64,000 nt of DNA. Source: Patagioenas fasciata. Taxonomy: Eukaryota; Chordata; Aves; Columbiformes; Columbidae. Location of the stretch: assembly GCF_037038585.1 (NCBI RefSeq), contig NC_092526.1, positions 6,472,001-6,536,000 on the forward strand, in the 5' to 3' direction. The notes beneath the pieces were generated by a model. That model worked only from the letters and a program-made list of their open reading frames with translations, was not told where the DNA came from and did not search any database. Positions 27,097 to 39,850 of the stretch are shown one piece after another. The stretch's first letter is position 1. Each line of letters begins with the position of its first letter. A program made the translations under genes and the position numbers.

Positions 27097-30000
27097 GCTC
27101 TGGTATGAACCCCACTCCAGCCTGCAGCACCTCGGCCTCACCGCCCCGGGAACACCACCGCGACAGACATTGTCCTTCTGTGCACGCTGCCACGGCAGAA
27201 AAAACAAGTCTCTGTATCTTTGGAAATGATAAGAATTTTCCTTAAGGAAATATACGTGAGCAAGCAAGATAAAAGACTTTAAAGATGCATCTAATGCGGA
27301 GATCAGGATGAAATTCTGAGTTATGTTGCCTCCAAGGCTGCTGGTGTACTGGGAGATCTGCACCTCAGCAGCGCACTAAAGAAAGCAGTCCCAGCACAGA
27401 AGCAGTTTTGACAGGGAAAGGTGAGCTGTCTGCTGATGTAGCAGTAACACCTGCCACCAAAAATCACATTAGAACAGTAAAGCAGGGGGTTTATGGCAGA
27501 TGCTGAGATGCCGGGCTGCTGTGGGCACAAGGGTGTCCATTGAATCACCCCCTGATGGGCACAGAAGTGCTGACAGGAATCCGCAGCACAGCCCGCGGTT
27601 ATTCTGTCCACCCTGCTGGGAATTGCCTGGATGCAAGAGAGTATCACCCTCTCATTTTTTTTTATCAGTGTCTGTTATTTCAATATATTAGAGCTGAGAT
27701 ATTCAAAGCTGCCTGAGGGTTTGGAGAATTAGATTCAAAATGTTCTAGGCAGTTCTGAAAATTCCTAAGAGAGTGATTTTACAATGCTATGAGTCTGATC
27801 CTTCAATCCCTCCTTGTGTAAGAAGCGCTTACTTAGAGAAATAGTTTAAGTAGTATTGTCTTGGAGCCAAATTTTGACATTTAGCTGCTGGCCATGCCAG
27901 TAGCACATTTTTTCTCATGCTCTCCAAGCTCCAAGTAAACTCAGAGTGAGCAAAATCTACCGTCTTGCCTTTGGGCAAGGTGCTCCCCGGGATGTGCACC
28001 AAGAGAGGAAAACCTGTAATTCAGAGATGCTGTAATTGTGAGAGACGCACTCAGCGCACCTAAGTGGAAAACGGGTTCCTTACATGCTGGGTGAAAAGTG
28101 GGAAAGACTTTAATTATTTTACAGAAAAGATGTGTCTTGGTTTGTTTGCCTGCTATTGTGATGTGGGTTGTTTGGTGGGTTTTTTTGCGGGCTTAAAATC
28201 CAGCAAAATTAGTAGGCACAGAGAGAGGAAGAATAGACGCACATGTCGTACCACGATACATTCACTTGTAATTAAAAGATGCAGCAGAGAACAGGCTGCT
28301 CCGAGTCCTGAACCAACTACCTGCTGAAGACGCAGAAACCAGTGGGGGGCAGTTTCCGTGTCCCAGGACAGACAAAGCCCACGTGGATAAAAGACAGACT
28401 GACAACCATCATCAGTCAGACACAGACAGATAGAAGGTAAAGCAAGCTTAACTCTGGTTTTAAAGTGATGGAGGGATAACAGGGCCTACCAGAAATGTAC
28501 AGTTCAGTGCGGATGAGACACGTTAGGCTTTTTGCATGAATTTTCAGGGAAACAAATATATGCAAGCAGTCCACTCAGTTAATCTTTCAGCCAGCCTAAC
28601 CACGCCCAACAGAAAGGCTTGAAGGCCCTGTATTCCTAACCCAGTTTATCAGCCCAAAGCTGAGACAGCGGTGATGCACTTGACAACTCCATCAAGAAAA
28701 CAGCTGCAGCGTGAATCAGAGTTCGGTCATAATCAAGCTCCAAAACAGGCACAAAACAGTGGGAAACCGGACTTGAGGAGTTCTGCATTTTGTAGGGCTA
28801 ACTACTCTAACACATTTCTCTCTACCACTAAATTCAGTGGCTGGTTTTCCTTCCCAAAGCATTTAAATTATTGTATCTCAGGTGGTAAAAAAGGAGATGG
28901 GGTGGAATGCTGATTTGATTTAAAAAAACAGACTGAGCAGCGGGATTTCATTTGGAAAGGAGCACAGAGACAGACCCATCTTTCGGAAGAAACAGCCAGG
29001 AGAAAATGAAAAACAGGTCATATCTCATGCTGAAACCACAGTGCCTGTGAAGAAAATCTGGCATGAGTAAACGATGGAAGCAAATATTCTCAATTCAAGT
29101 CTAAAATAGCACTTCCAGGCAATTCAGCCAGTGCACCAGAATGGGTGTTCAGACCCCACAAAGTATCCTTGAACAAGGTGTAAAAAATGCTGTGCATAAG
29201 AAGCTGGCATGAGTTTCTAAAATGCCCTAAGTGTCTGATTTGATCCAGTGAAGGGTTATAAAATGAGGAAAAGCTGAGGTTTCTCCACCTTTCTCCCAGC
29301 TGGTAACTGCACTCATCGTTCTTACTGTGTGTAGGAGATGATGGCACACTGTGTGAGGATGGATTTTCTTACTGAGGGTAGAGATGAAGAGCCTAGATGG
29401 TATTGGCAAAAGCCTGTCAGGGACTTCAGCATCACAAAACTCAGACTAAAAATGATGGTAAGCTCAGATCTGTGTTACTCTTTATCAAATTCACTACAGC
29501 TTGGAAAGTTCAGAGGTGTGGAGGAGTTTTGCCCACGTCTACGGCAGATTCGGTTCTCTAACACAATCGCTGGATTTCAGTAACTCTTCTGTCCGTGTCT
29601 ATTAAAGTCTTCTCCTTAGTGCCTGTTGGTTCTCAAAATACATAGGACAAACATCAGAGGATTTTTCTGCAACACATTTAGTAAGCTCCACAATGCCGAG
29701 ATTAGAGAAGGATGCTACACCAATAAAAGCAAAACCCCTATAAAGCCTTTGATGAAAATGCGAGGTTACTACACTTTCTTCAATATACTTTGTTTTCTAA
29801 AATGCACTATTCCAATCACTTCTCAAAAATGATTTAAGCGTATTTGGATGAATAACTTGCCACGTATTATCAACTAACACCTATGTAACAGCATACCATT
29901 TTATTAGAAACATTTCCAGATCTTGCAGAAAGTAAAATATGGATTCAAACAAGCATGGTTTCAGTTCTTCAGATCAAAAGCTACCCCGGCTAGTGACACA

Positions 30001-31569
30001 TAGTACCAAGCCATATCCTAACTTGCAAGAATCTTGGTCTACTTTATGAACAACAAATTAACCTTGATTAATAACATGCCTGGGAAGAGCTTGGACACAG
30101 TAATTTCCCATGAAGGCAGTATTGTAGTAAAACTCCTACACCCGGATGTTTAAGACTACCTCACTACATTTCAGCCCTTGCAACTTTATATTTGTAGATG
30201 GGGATTTGCTCCCTGTGCAGGTCGTGCCTTTTAGCTCCGCACAGCTCATGTGTACCGGAGAAAATCTCCTTTGTCATTTGCGCACGTTGAAACTGTGAAT
30301 GTTGCCAATGCGGCATCTGAGCATCACAGCGGTACCTGGGGGTCCAGCCCGGTCTCCGTCACACTCAGTATAGTCCTTGCCCCCAAGGAGCTAATTCGCA
30401 ATGAATAATTTAGGTGACAAACCTAAGTCTGCTTGAGAAATACCCATGAGCAGATTTCAGTTTCTTCAACCACAATCATTAGTCAAAATATGCTAGAATA
30501 AAGGTGGGGTGAAAGAGGTTGAGAGGAAGAAAGATGAGGGAAAAATGAAAGGGATCATGCCTGTATTTCTGGGCAGCACAGCATTACTCAGGCTCCTAAT
30601 TTCTATTCCTCATACTCAATAGATGACATTAATTCGGGCAGAAGAGAGAGAAAAAGCCTTTCCAGACTATGAGAGTAGTTTATATCAGAACTAAAGAACT
30701 AATGCAAGCTTCACCACTTTCCATTCCCAGTACAAGACTGTCTACTTTAATTACGTTTTTTCTATCACACAGAGGCACTAGGGTGCCTATAAGAAGGGGT
30801 GGAAAATCCTTAGTGCCTACCCCACATGCAGAATTCCTTTACAAAACACAAGCAGAACTAAAATAAAAGCCTAATTCTGGGTTCATTCCATGTCCACCAA
30901 CCAGAGTGACGAGCAAGTTACTGCAGAATTACGCCAATATACTTACACAACAATATTGCCCCAAACATTACAATACTTAATATCTGACCTATCCCTTATC
31001 AGGTGACTTTGCTGCTCCAGGATTATGGCCTTGAAGACATTCATGCCACTTTTTTCTTCAAGTCTAACATCTGACTTGCAACCTGAATTTCTCTAGGAAA
31101 GAGAAAGGAGATAAACTGTATTTTACTGTTACCTACTAATTGCTGTCTTTTTTTTGTTCAAGTAAAATAAATCATCTATTTGATTAAAAATGAGCATGTG
31201 GCACTTAGAATATTGTGCAAGTAGCTGAGAACTGGTTCCCTGACTCATAATGATCACATGCAATTTTTAAGACTGAACACGGAAATGCACAGTGTCCGCC
31301 TTCCCTTTAGTCTTCCAACACAGAATAGCAATTTTGAATTTGAGTGTCCCCACTCCCTTCCTTCCCTTCAGCAAGTGTGGCAGGTAGATTACTGCCCCAG
31401 GAGCAAGCACAAGCATATGCAAGCTCTGTGGTATATTAGCAGGATTTTTTGACAGGCTTCTTTATTTTTCTAAACGTGAGCGAGGGATGTTTGTTATATT
31501 TCTTATACATGCAAGGTTAACAGTGAATATGGGGATTAAAAACATTATTTACAAGTTCAGATTCTAAAT
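27097..31569. other. No gene recognised
   Basis: Unique sequence of mixed composition. No repeat family was identified by eye, and the frames are short and domain-free. Confidence 0.65.
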
Positions 31570-31940
31570 GTCCCCTTCAGAAAGATGATGTTTGGGGTAA
31601 ATAATTGCTCGGGATTGTCTAGAAGGAAGCTTATCAAGGTAAGTACCTCCCAGGCAGGCAGCAGTTCAGTCTGCTGAAGACACAACTCTGGATGGAGCTG
31701 CTTCAAAGATGGAGAAGATAACTAGACAGATCTGCCTTGGAGGCAGGTCATCAACAAGGGGACGTCTCCTAGACAGGTACCTGTTCTTGTCTGCCTGGAA
31801 AGTGAGTTCTGAGCCTTTGTACAGCACCTTTCAGGCAAGGAACTGATTCGGGACTGCCTAGAAGGCAGGTCAGCAGGCAGATCCTCCTAACAGGCACAGA
31901 ACTATGCGAGTCTGCCTCTCCATACCTTCAAAGATCCCGA
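31570..31940 (+). repeat. Diverged tandem repeat, about three units of ~120 bp
   Basis: Matching blocks recur in order. (1) CTTCAG-like near 31575, 31701 and 31829. (2) GGGATTGTCTAGAAGG (31611), GATCTGCCTTGGAGGCAGGT (31729) and GGGACTGCCTAGAAGGCAGG (31850). (3) Cytosine-rich CTCCCAGGCAGGCAG, CTCCTAGACAGGTAC and CTCCTAACAGGCAC. (4) CAGTCTGC, TTGTCTGCC and GAGTCTGCC. The period is about 115-128 bp with indels between copies. Family unknown, and no coding frame is shared. Confidence 0.65.
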
Positions 31941-33599
31941 GACAAGAATTTCACTGTAATGATTTCAGCAGAAAGCCATTATTTCCTGTAAGAAATAATT
32001 TTCAGTACAGATGCTGGATATGTCAAACTGCAGTTTCTTTTAACGACACATTCTTAATGCCAGACACAAGAACAGAATTCCTTTCTGGTGGTATTCTTAA
32101 TATAAAAGGAAATGTTCTCTTATAAGATTTGGCAGCAGGTTACTACAGAGAGAAAAATGTCCAAAAGAACTGGAAAAAAGAAAACTGACAGCAGACACAC
32201 TAAGAAATTGTATGAACTCTACCCACATAAACGCAGATGTTGGCCCAATGTTTTCTGTCCCATCAATGTGAGCAACAGCAATGATTGCAGTGAAGGTTTA
32301 GATGCAATTGGTAAAAGCAATAGAATTAATTTAAATATCATTCATTTAGAAAATATCTCCACTCAGCAAGGACCAGTGTTCTGAGCGCTGTGATAGTGTG
32401 TGCTGGCCCAAAGTGAAGCAGAAGCCTTGGATGGAGAGTGGTTAGTGGCAGTCTGAAGTGAGAAAGAAACACTGTGGTGCTAATCAGGAGTTGTTTATTA
32501 CAGAAAGGTTGTATATCCCTAAGAAAGACTCAGCAGCATTCCCTGGGAGGGAAGAGCACTGTTGTGGACACTCATCTGGCTAGTGGGCTATCCCAGATGT
32601 TGGGACCCCACAAGGCAGATTGGAAGCTGTAGTTATTTTAAAAGAAATAGAAGCAAGAAAGAAGAGATGTACAAGGTTCCAAAAGGTGCTGTAAGACAGG
32701 TAGTAAAGTGGGTGCATTGCAGGGAGAAAGAAGTGATAGCTGTTGCTGTAGTGCAAGTTGTATTATATAAAAGACAGAAAAGAAGGAAATATAAACCAGT
32801 GCTCCAGTTGCTAAATTTAATATTCTGTTCAGATCAACTGATGTAGTAACCAGTATGCTGTAAAATATTGTGACAGTGAGTTCCCACAACATAATATCCC
32901 AGAACATTTCATATTATTGATGGTCTCTTTAAGGGTAATACCAGGCACAGCAAAGACACCTGTCTTGCAGGGGGTAGACAGAAAACACAAGGCAAACAGC
33001 ATTTATTTCAACTAAACCAAAACAGTTTGGCTCAGTTCAGAGCACCAGGAAGACACACTTTGTACCTGCACAATCTTTAAAGACTTGTGACACGCAGGAC
33101 CACCTGGTCTGCCAACTGGCAGCAGGAATCTTAATGAGAGTGACTTCTTTTTTCTAAGTGATATCCCCATAGGCACCTGAAGAAAGGTCAAATAATCTTT
33201 CTAGACGGATTTCAGTGTTTGAAAGCTTGATCTTTGGTGTGAAATCTGTAACATATGTAAAAGACTTACTATATAACAGATTCAAGGAAAAAATTCTATA
33301 GTGTAAATAGAATTTATTCATATACTTGCAGTATACATGAGATTGTTATATTCTGCACAGCCCTTTAATCTAAATAGCTTAGTCAAACTTATTTTACATT
33401 ATCCTTCTACATTGATAGAGCCAAAATTTCATAGCAAAAGCACAATACTGGCATCAATCCATGTTTGTTTGGCATCAGAGAATACCCTTTAAAGCTTTCA
33501 GACTGTAAACTCTTTGTTTGTCATAATTTACCTATTATTTATTAATCTGTTTTATTCCAGCTCCAAAGAACCACTGAACAGACATATTCATCAATAGCT
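31941..33599. other. No gene recognised
   Basis: The block 32.38-32.93 kb is less AT-rich and open on both strands (94 and 89 codons), but I recognise no domain or repeat family in it. Confidence 0.6.
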
Positions 33600-33930
33600 T
33601 TGGATTTAGGATTAGGATAGAGTTAATTTTCTTCTGAGTAGCTGGCATGGTTCTGTGTTTTGGATTTAGAACAAGAATATTGTTGATAACACACTGATGT
33701 TTGGGTTGCTGCTGAGCAGTCGAGGACTTTCCAGCTTCTCAGACTAACAAGCAGGTGAGAGTGCAGAAAAGGTTGGGAGGGAGCAGAGCCAAAAGTGCTG
33801 ACCCCAACCGGCCAAAGGGATATTCCAGATGGTGTCATGATCAGTAGATGTTTAAGGGGAAGGAGAAGGGGTGAAGAATGAGTGAGCAGCTGTGTGGGGC
33901 TTAGATGCCACCTGGAGTTCAACCACAACA
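33600..33930 (+). mobile_element. Solo LTR of an avian ERVL-like endogenous retrovirus, internally deleted
   Basis: The left part reads GGATAGAGTTAATTTTCTTC, then TGTGTTTTGGATTTAGAACA, TTGTTGATAACACACTGATG, GTTGGGAGGGAGCAGAGCC and CCAAAGGGATATTCCAGATG. The right end reads GAGTGAGCAGCTGTGTGGGG ... GTTCAACCACAACA (to 33930). Both ends match, from memory, an LTR family common in bird genomes; the middle (promoter to poly(A) part) is mostly missing around 33845-33875. No gag, pol or env sequence lies beside it, so it is a solo LTR. It is non-coding and old. Confidence 0.7.
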
Positions 33931-36900
33931 CCATGCCTGGCCATGCAACTACGCTTAAGGAGCTTCCCCATCTGCCAGGCTGCACCAGGAATTGTCACTC
34001 CAGTACACCTATTTCTCTACACGGCACTACAAAGTTGGTTGTCTTCTTTACAACACACATTTGAAACAGAAATAGCTATGTGTTTATACACAGACAGACA
34101 TATATATATTCCACTTCACCGTCTCTCAACAAAATTGAGAATACGAAGAAATTTACCTTCACACCCACCCTCTAACATTAGTGGCATATTTCCACCAGCA
34201 GCTTAAAACTGGCTTCCCCAGTGTCAGACTGGAACAAATTGCTAACCAGTGAGGACCAACTCTTGTATTCTGCTTTTGTAACACTGAGCGATTATGAAGT
34301 AACCTTAAAATCTTGCCTACAGTTCAGAAATTGATTGTTATTCTGATTATGCCATCAGCTACAGTGGTGCAGAGACAGATTAACTCGACCGGTGACAATG
34401 AAGTCAGTTCTGACTTGAACCTGAGTGACTGAAATTGAATCTGTCCTCTATTTTAATTTGAACTATGGAATCATGATCACAGATGTCTTTGTTAACAGAA
34501 GTGTTAGTGTTCAGTTGAAGTACAAAGGAGAATAAAGTGAAGAATCTAAAGAATGTCAGATTTTGAGTGTCTTCATAGAAGGACACTCAAAAAGCTAAGA
34601 AGAGGGAATGAAACCATACAAACAACTTCAGTTGTGGTTATATTGCAGAAGCTCCAGTAATTATACAGTCAATTATATTTCTTTCATGGGTTTGGGGATA
34701 TCTTTCTATTTGCCAGCCCTAAGCACTTGAAAGAAACTATTGAAAATACATCTTTTAAAGTATCTACAAAATCTTGAGCGGTATAGCGCTCTCCATGAAA
34801 GGATATTGTAAAACTACAAGTACGAAAAAAAGCAGCTTTCTTTGCAAGATCTGGCAATCATGGGGAAGATGGAACAAATCAAATGGCAAGAAGCATTTTG
34901 AAGTGTTTGCAATAGTTCTTCCACACGATTCTACATCTCATGTTCATGCTCATGATTACAGCAGTTAGGTATTTTTTATACCTAAAATTCAGTTGCATTT
35001 CTACAGTAGCATTCCACCTGTTTAAAAAGAAATAAAACCCACTGGTCTCTTTGATACCTAATAATATATGTTCTACTCTTATACATCTCAGTGACCTGGA
35101 AAACTCTAGGGAAGCTAGAAAGGTGGATTATTCAGGAGTGATCCAACCTGCAAAGCCTGGATAAGACATTGGAAACAAACGTAGGAAAGCATTCGTTTCT
35201 GCAAAGGCAAAGCCATGGACTGCGGGGTAGTGAGACAATACACAGACTGACCATCATGCTGGTGGCATGGTGAGGTGAACACAAAGAGCACAAGCACTTG
35301 GTACTTTGTCATAAGAAAAATTTGAAAAGTCTATAACACTTTGCTAGATGGTGCTTCAAGTCTCTTTTGTCTACAAAGGTAATCAGAGCACCTTCCAGCA
35401 TGGTTGGGGCACGGACTCACATGGGAAAGAGCAGCTTCCACCAGAGCTCTGGATTCTCACCACCATGAGGATTTCCAGACGATCGGCAAAGGATCTCAGC
35501 CCCCAAACCACACGCCACAGCTGAACCTTATGGCCAACATCTTCCCAAGCACCAGTCAAGCTCCATTGGGAGGGATTTAAAAAGTAATGAAAGAAGAGAG
35601 TGGGTGGGGAGAGCTCTGGCTGCGTTTGCTTTAACGAATAAAAAAAGCCTCTGCACAAATACTGCTTGGGAAACATTCTGTTTCCGAGGGCAGGTATACT
35701 GTCCTTATAGCATTTCAATTTGACAGAGAAAAGAATGTGCCTTGTCATCATTCCGCTGAATGCAACCACGATCAAAAATTACTTCTGAGGCAGTTAATAA
35801 CAACTTTGAGAGTATCAGCAGAATCGTGTAAAACACCACTTAGATTTGGCAAGTTTAAACAGTTTTGAAAGAACAGGTGAGTAATATATTTGGATTTGCT
35901 TCCGTGGGCAGCCAGAGCAGAGAAAATTACTCTAAGACAAATTTTTTGTCAAAAACTCAAGATAAACAACTCAGCTGCTTTTTGTCAAGAGTAACAGAGT
36001 GGGCGTACAAATAAAATGCAGTAGGCAGGATGTCTCTGGAGTTTAACAAGGCCCCTAGCACTCCACCACGCAGAAAACTCGTTAACACACCGGAGAATCA
36101 TGGCACAGATCAATTCAGATGAAGAACAGCGATTGTAAGCGAAGAGATTGCAAGTGAAGAGGTAAGTGTCATGCTGAATCTGGCTGGGCAGAATATCAAG
36201 AAGGGACTTGTTAGATCCCACATTAATCAAGTAGGAGCAGCCCAGGGCAGAGCTGGTCCTGCTCTTCCCCTAACTGAGTTCAAAATGTGTAGAGGATATT
36301 TATTAAAATCCAGAAGGTTCACCATCCCACCTGACATGACTTAAACACGTGAAGCCTTAAATCCACCTCACGTTTAACGTTTCTTCATTTAAAGCGCACT
36401 GTGCAAGCCCTGCTCCCCAAAAAATTCTCTTGTATACTTCCATATTTTGACTACTCCTCAATCTTCTCTCCTTCAAATCATTCTCTTACAGAATCTTTAT
36501 AGGGTAAAACGCCATTTAAAAGATTATTCCATCAATACGTATTGTATGGCAGTCATATTTATTAAGAGTATCAATAAAAGTGGCAACTCTGTCATCCAGG
36601 TTTGTTGTGAAGGACAGAAGTAGTTGTCACTACCAGCCAAAGTCACAGACACACATAAAATGAATAACATTTTGTCAAATGTATTGTTCTCAACTGTGTG
36701 GACATTTCCAGCCATCAACGTCCTTTATTTGTTTCTCTTCGTTAGATCCCTATGGAGTCTTCCTTGAATCTGTCAAATGTGAGTGAAACATCTCATGGAC
36801 CTGCTTTCTCACAGTGTAAGAAGCATCCTGGATATTAATGTGCAAACAGGAGCATCACCGATTACTCCACACACACTCACAGGCCTGGTGCCTCTTCACG

Positions 36901-39419
36901 AGAGAGAACAGCTCACAACTATGCCAAAATTCAGGGATGTTCAATATTCCTCCCCTATGAGGAGTAAACACAGCACACCTACGGCAACAGGAGCATCATG
37001 GTGTGAGGCAGAAAAATATGAACACTGTCACGCCAAAAATAACAATTGTTTTTTGGCTATAGGATTATTATGTATTGCTGCTCTTGAATAAACAGGGGAC
37101 TCCAGCTGAAGTCAGGGGGATCTGCAGGCGCAGAATGATGCCATAAATGTTCGAGCACTGTTTTTAAAGGCTCTTTTGTCTCTTTTGTTATAAGTGAAAC
37201 AAATTTGGGTTATACTTCCTATACAACGGAAATACATTTGGAAGGCTCCTTGGCTGTGAGCACAGCCATTCTGAGCCACTAATTGGGACTTTTTTCTTTT
37301 GTTATCCTCTAATTAACTTGCTCTCTTCACAGGTAGAGCTTTTCCAAATTATCTTCAAAATTCTTCTTTCTTTTATGTAGTTCCTATTAACACTGTTCTT
37401 CAAACAATGAAGGCAAATTAAGAAATGCCAGCGACTAGACTGCAACTGTATCAATCACATATTTCATATTTCCAGTCTTTTGGATATTGTTGAATGTCTT
37501 CCTTACCATGGTCATCAGATACCTTTCTTCATGTAGCATGAACGCAAATTTCAGGTAAAACCTTATCGCTACACAGAAAATACTGCCCAGTCTTCTGCTT
37601 TACATTCATGCAGCCCCATTCTTGCTTGTTATTAGCAATTCAGCAAATTGTAAAATCACAGCAATCCTGCGTTACCGCACCTTCCTTGAGGAATATGCTC
37701 CCCCTAGCACTTGCATAAATGTTATCCCAATCAATAACGTAGTAATTACAGTCACCAGCTTTTTGGCCCTTTTACAAGTCTCCTTATCTGGAAAAAAAAC
37801 ATTGCTTGCTCTACTTTTTCAAACTGCCTTGGAAACAGAACTAGAATCATTCGGCCACCCCTTTGTCCTTAACCCCTGAATTAGCTATTGCTGTAATGTC
37901 AGTGAAAATCATTTTGTTTTTCTCTGCAGACACAGCATCATTTTCTTCCTGAGTCCTCCTTATTCCTTTTCTCTTTCTTCCAGTTTATCAATAAGCCATA
38001 AATTCTGATTTGGGTAATACTAGTAGTAGATTTGTCTCAGGGTTCTTTTTGTTGAGGGGGCTTGCTTTTGTTCGTTTTACTGCCAGTAATTAAAAGAAAA
38101 CCTCAAGAAACTGAAATGCTAAGGACAGGAAAACTCTGGTAAGCAAAGGACTGAGCCTGACAAACAATTATCAACACTGCTCAGCTCCTAGAACATACCA
38201 AGGGTGAAATCCTGCATCCATTAAACTCAATGGGAGTTTTGTCACTGACTTCAGCTGAGCTGGAATGTCACTCTAGAAATATTGTATGTAAGCAAATGGG
38301 AGAAACCCACACAGAAGACAGTGCAAGCTTGTCTGGGAACTTCATTTCTCAGGAAATTAAAAGCAGCACTTCTAAGTATTGGAATTCAACTTTGCAACTT
38401 TCTAGATCATTTCCTTTTTCAAAGGTTAAGCAGACAGAAGACAGAGCTTTTAACACTATGGAAGTATTATACAGTTACATTCACACACTCCAGGGAAAAC
38501 TATCACTTGCACGATTTTGAACCCAGCCTTCCCAGCACCTGATGATGAAGAGCCACATCCCGCTCTGCACCCCAAAGGAATCCCTTTGGATCAGTGGCAG
38601 GGCGTTCACCTGCCCATCGGCCTCATCTTTCTGCTGCCTTCGCTACCAAAGAACCTCAACCTGGAACTATGTGTATGGCATTAAAATTTTGTTACAGAAA
38701 TCATAAAAATCTCAAAAACATCAGAACCTCCCCCCCTTCAAGTAATATATATATTAATCACCTTAAAGAAGTTTTGCTCATTAGTACACTGATGTGTGGT
38801 ACAATTAAAACAGGTTGACAAACAGAGCTGATGAACGCAGCACATAGATGTGGCTCTGCCTGCTGGTACTAGATGTATTTTGAGAGGCCATGACTCCCAG
38901 CCAAACACGTCAAAGCAGCTGTCTGTCCTGAGCGTGCGCGTCCTCGATTAAAGAGATACGACTCTGCTAATCTGGCCCTGATGGGGGAAGTAGGATTAAT
39001 ACTTAGACAATATCACTGCCACAAATAAGCTTTTGGGATCGCAAAAAAAAAGAGTCAGTCCAGGATGCTTCATCGGGTAGACATGATTCATTTGAGAAAA
39101 CCTGCACCATGACCTTTCATGAGTTTCTAAGAGCAGGCAGGCTGTCAAAGTTCTATGGAGAAAAGAGGAGCAATCAACGAGTGCTCATGATGACCTTTTA
39201 ATAAGTAAATGGTTGAGGCAGGCAGGCATTCTGAACAGAATGAGGAATTGGTTTTGTATGTGTGTCTAGTGCTTGCTGGGGAGGGTGATGGAATCCACTC
39301 CTGTGCTTGTTCTATTAGCTCCTTGCAAGTAATACATATATGCATATACAGGTATATGTGCACAACCGGAACGGCACAAGGGGATGCAGATTGGGTAAAA
39401 CTGTCAAAGTCTGCACACC
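33931..39419. other. No gene; upstream flank of the bHLH gene
   Basis: AT-rich unique sequence apart from the 38.2 kb palindromic repeat. A weaker CTGAAGTCAGG-containing stretch near 37.1 kb may be related to it. Any distal promoter elements for the bHLH gene would be expected here but none can be proven. Confidence 0.6.
38200..38272. repeat. Palindromic ancient interspersed repeat (TGACTTCA/CAATGGGAG type)
   Basis: GGGTGAAATCCTGCATCCAT / TAAACTCAATGGGAGTTTTG / TCACTGACTTCAGCTGAGC matches, as I remember it, a widespread archosaur/turtle repeat of the form 'gtgaaatcctg.cc.attga.gtcaatgggagttttgcc.ttgacttcag'. I cannot name the family with confidence. Confidence 0.5.
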
Positions 39420-39689
39420 CTGAGAGCAAGGACGGGGCCGTTCCCACCATGACCCGGCTGCCGCGGGTGAACCTGTGCCCGGCTCCCTGCAAACCGCCGT
39501 CGCGGGCTCCCCTCGTCCTGCGGACCCCCGGCAGCGGGGAGGCGGAGGAAAAGGGGGGGTTTCCGCGGGAGCTGCTGCCGGATCGAGCCCTTCGCGGCCG
39601 CTGCGACAGGTGCGGCGGCCCCCGGCTAAAAGCAGCAACCGCGCCAGGCACGACCTGCCGCGCTGCCGGCGGGACACGGGGCCGCGGCG

Positions 39690-39749
39690 GCGGGCAGGGG
39701 CAGGGGCCCATAAAAGTCATGGGGCGGCGGAGCGGCGGCGGCAGGCGCC
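39690..39749 (+). promoter_or_regulatory. Candidate core promoter with TATA-like box and G-rich elements for the bHLH gene
   Basis: Two adjacent GGGGCAGG/CAGGGG-type elements (39692-39707) precede a TATA-like CATAAAAG (39709-39716). A TATA box usually places the start site about 25-30 bp downstream, which here would be near 39738-39745 and leave a 5' UTR of about 5-12 nt. The translation start context (GCGCC ATG A) has a purine at -3. An in-frame TAA overlaps the TATA-like box at 39711-39713. The very short leader is odd. The real start sites may lie upstream in the CpG island. Confidence 0.5.
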
Positions 39750-39850
39750 ATGAAGGGCGGCGGGGGGGCGGCGGAGCAGGCGCGGGCAGCGGGTGGCGGG
39801 CGGCGGCGGCGGGCGCGGGGAGGCGGCGGGCGGCGGGCGGCGGCCAACGC
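39721..39850 (+). repeat. (GGC/CGG)-rich low-complexity tract with G-quadruplex potential
   Basis: Nearly continuous GGC/CGG triplets and G-runs, including a run of seven Gs near 39765, span the start codon and encode the Gly/Ala/Arg-rich N-terminus before the basic region. Many closely spaced GGG runs could form G-quadruplexes in DNA or RNA. Such tracts are also error-prone in assemblies. Confidence 0.6.

Noticed and set aside
27000..27363. Leu/His-periodic minus-strand frames
   Set aside because: The periodicity comes from the 18-bp minisatellite at 27049-27096.
32380..32930. Less AT-rich block open on both strands, considered as a retroviral or gene fragment
   Set aside because: No recognisable domain, LTR ends, primer-binding site or splice-consistent exon.
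39145..39720. 191-codon minus-strand open frame, and related minus frames to 40301
   Set aside because: They lie antisense to the CpG island and owe their length to GC-rich, stop-poor sequence. There is no domain, only Pro/Arg/Ala-rich low complexity.
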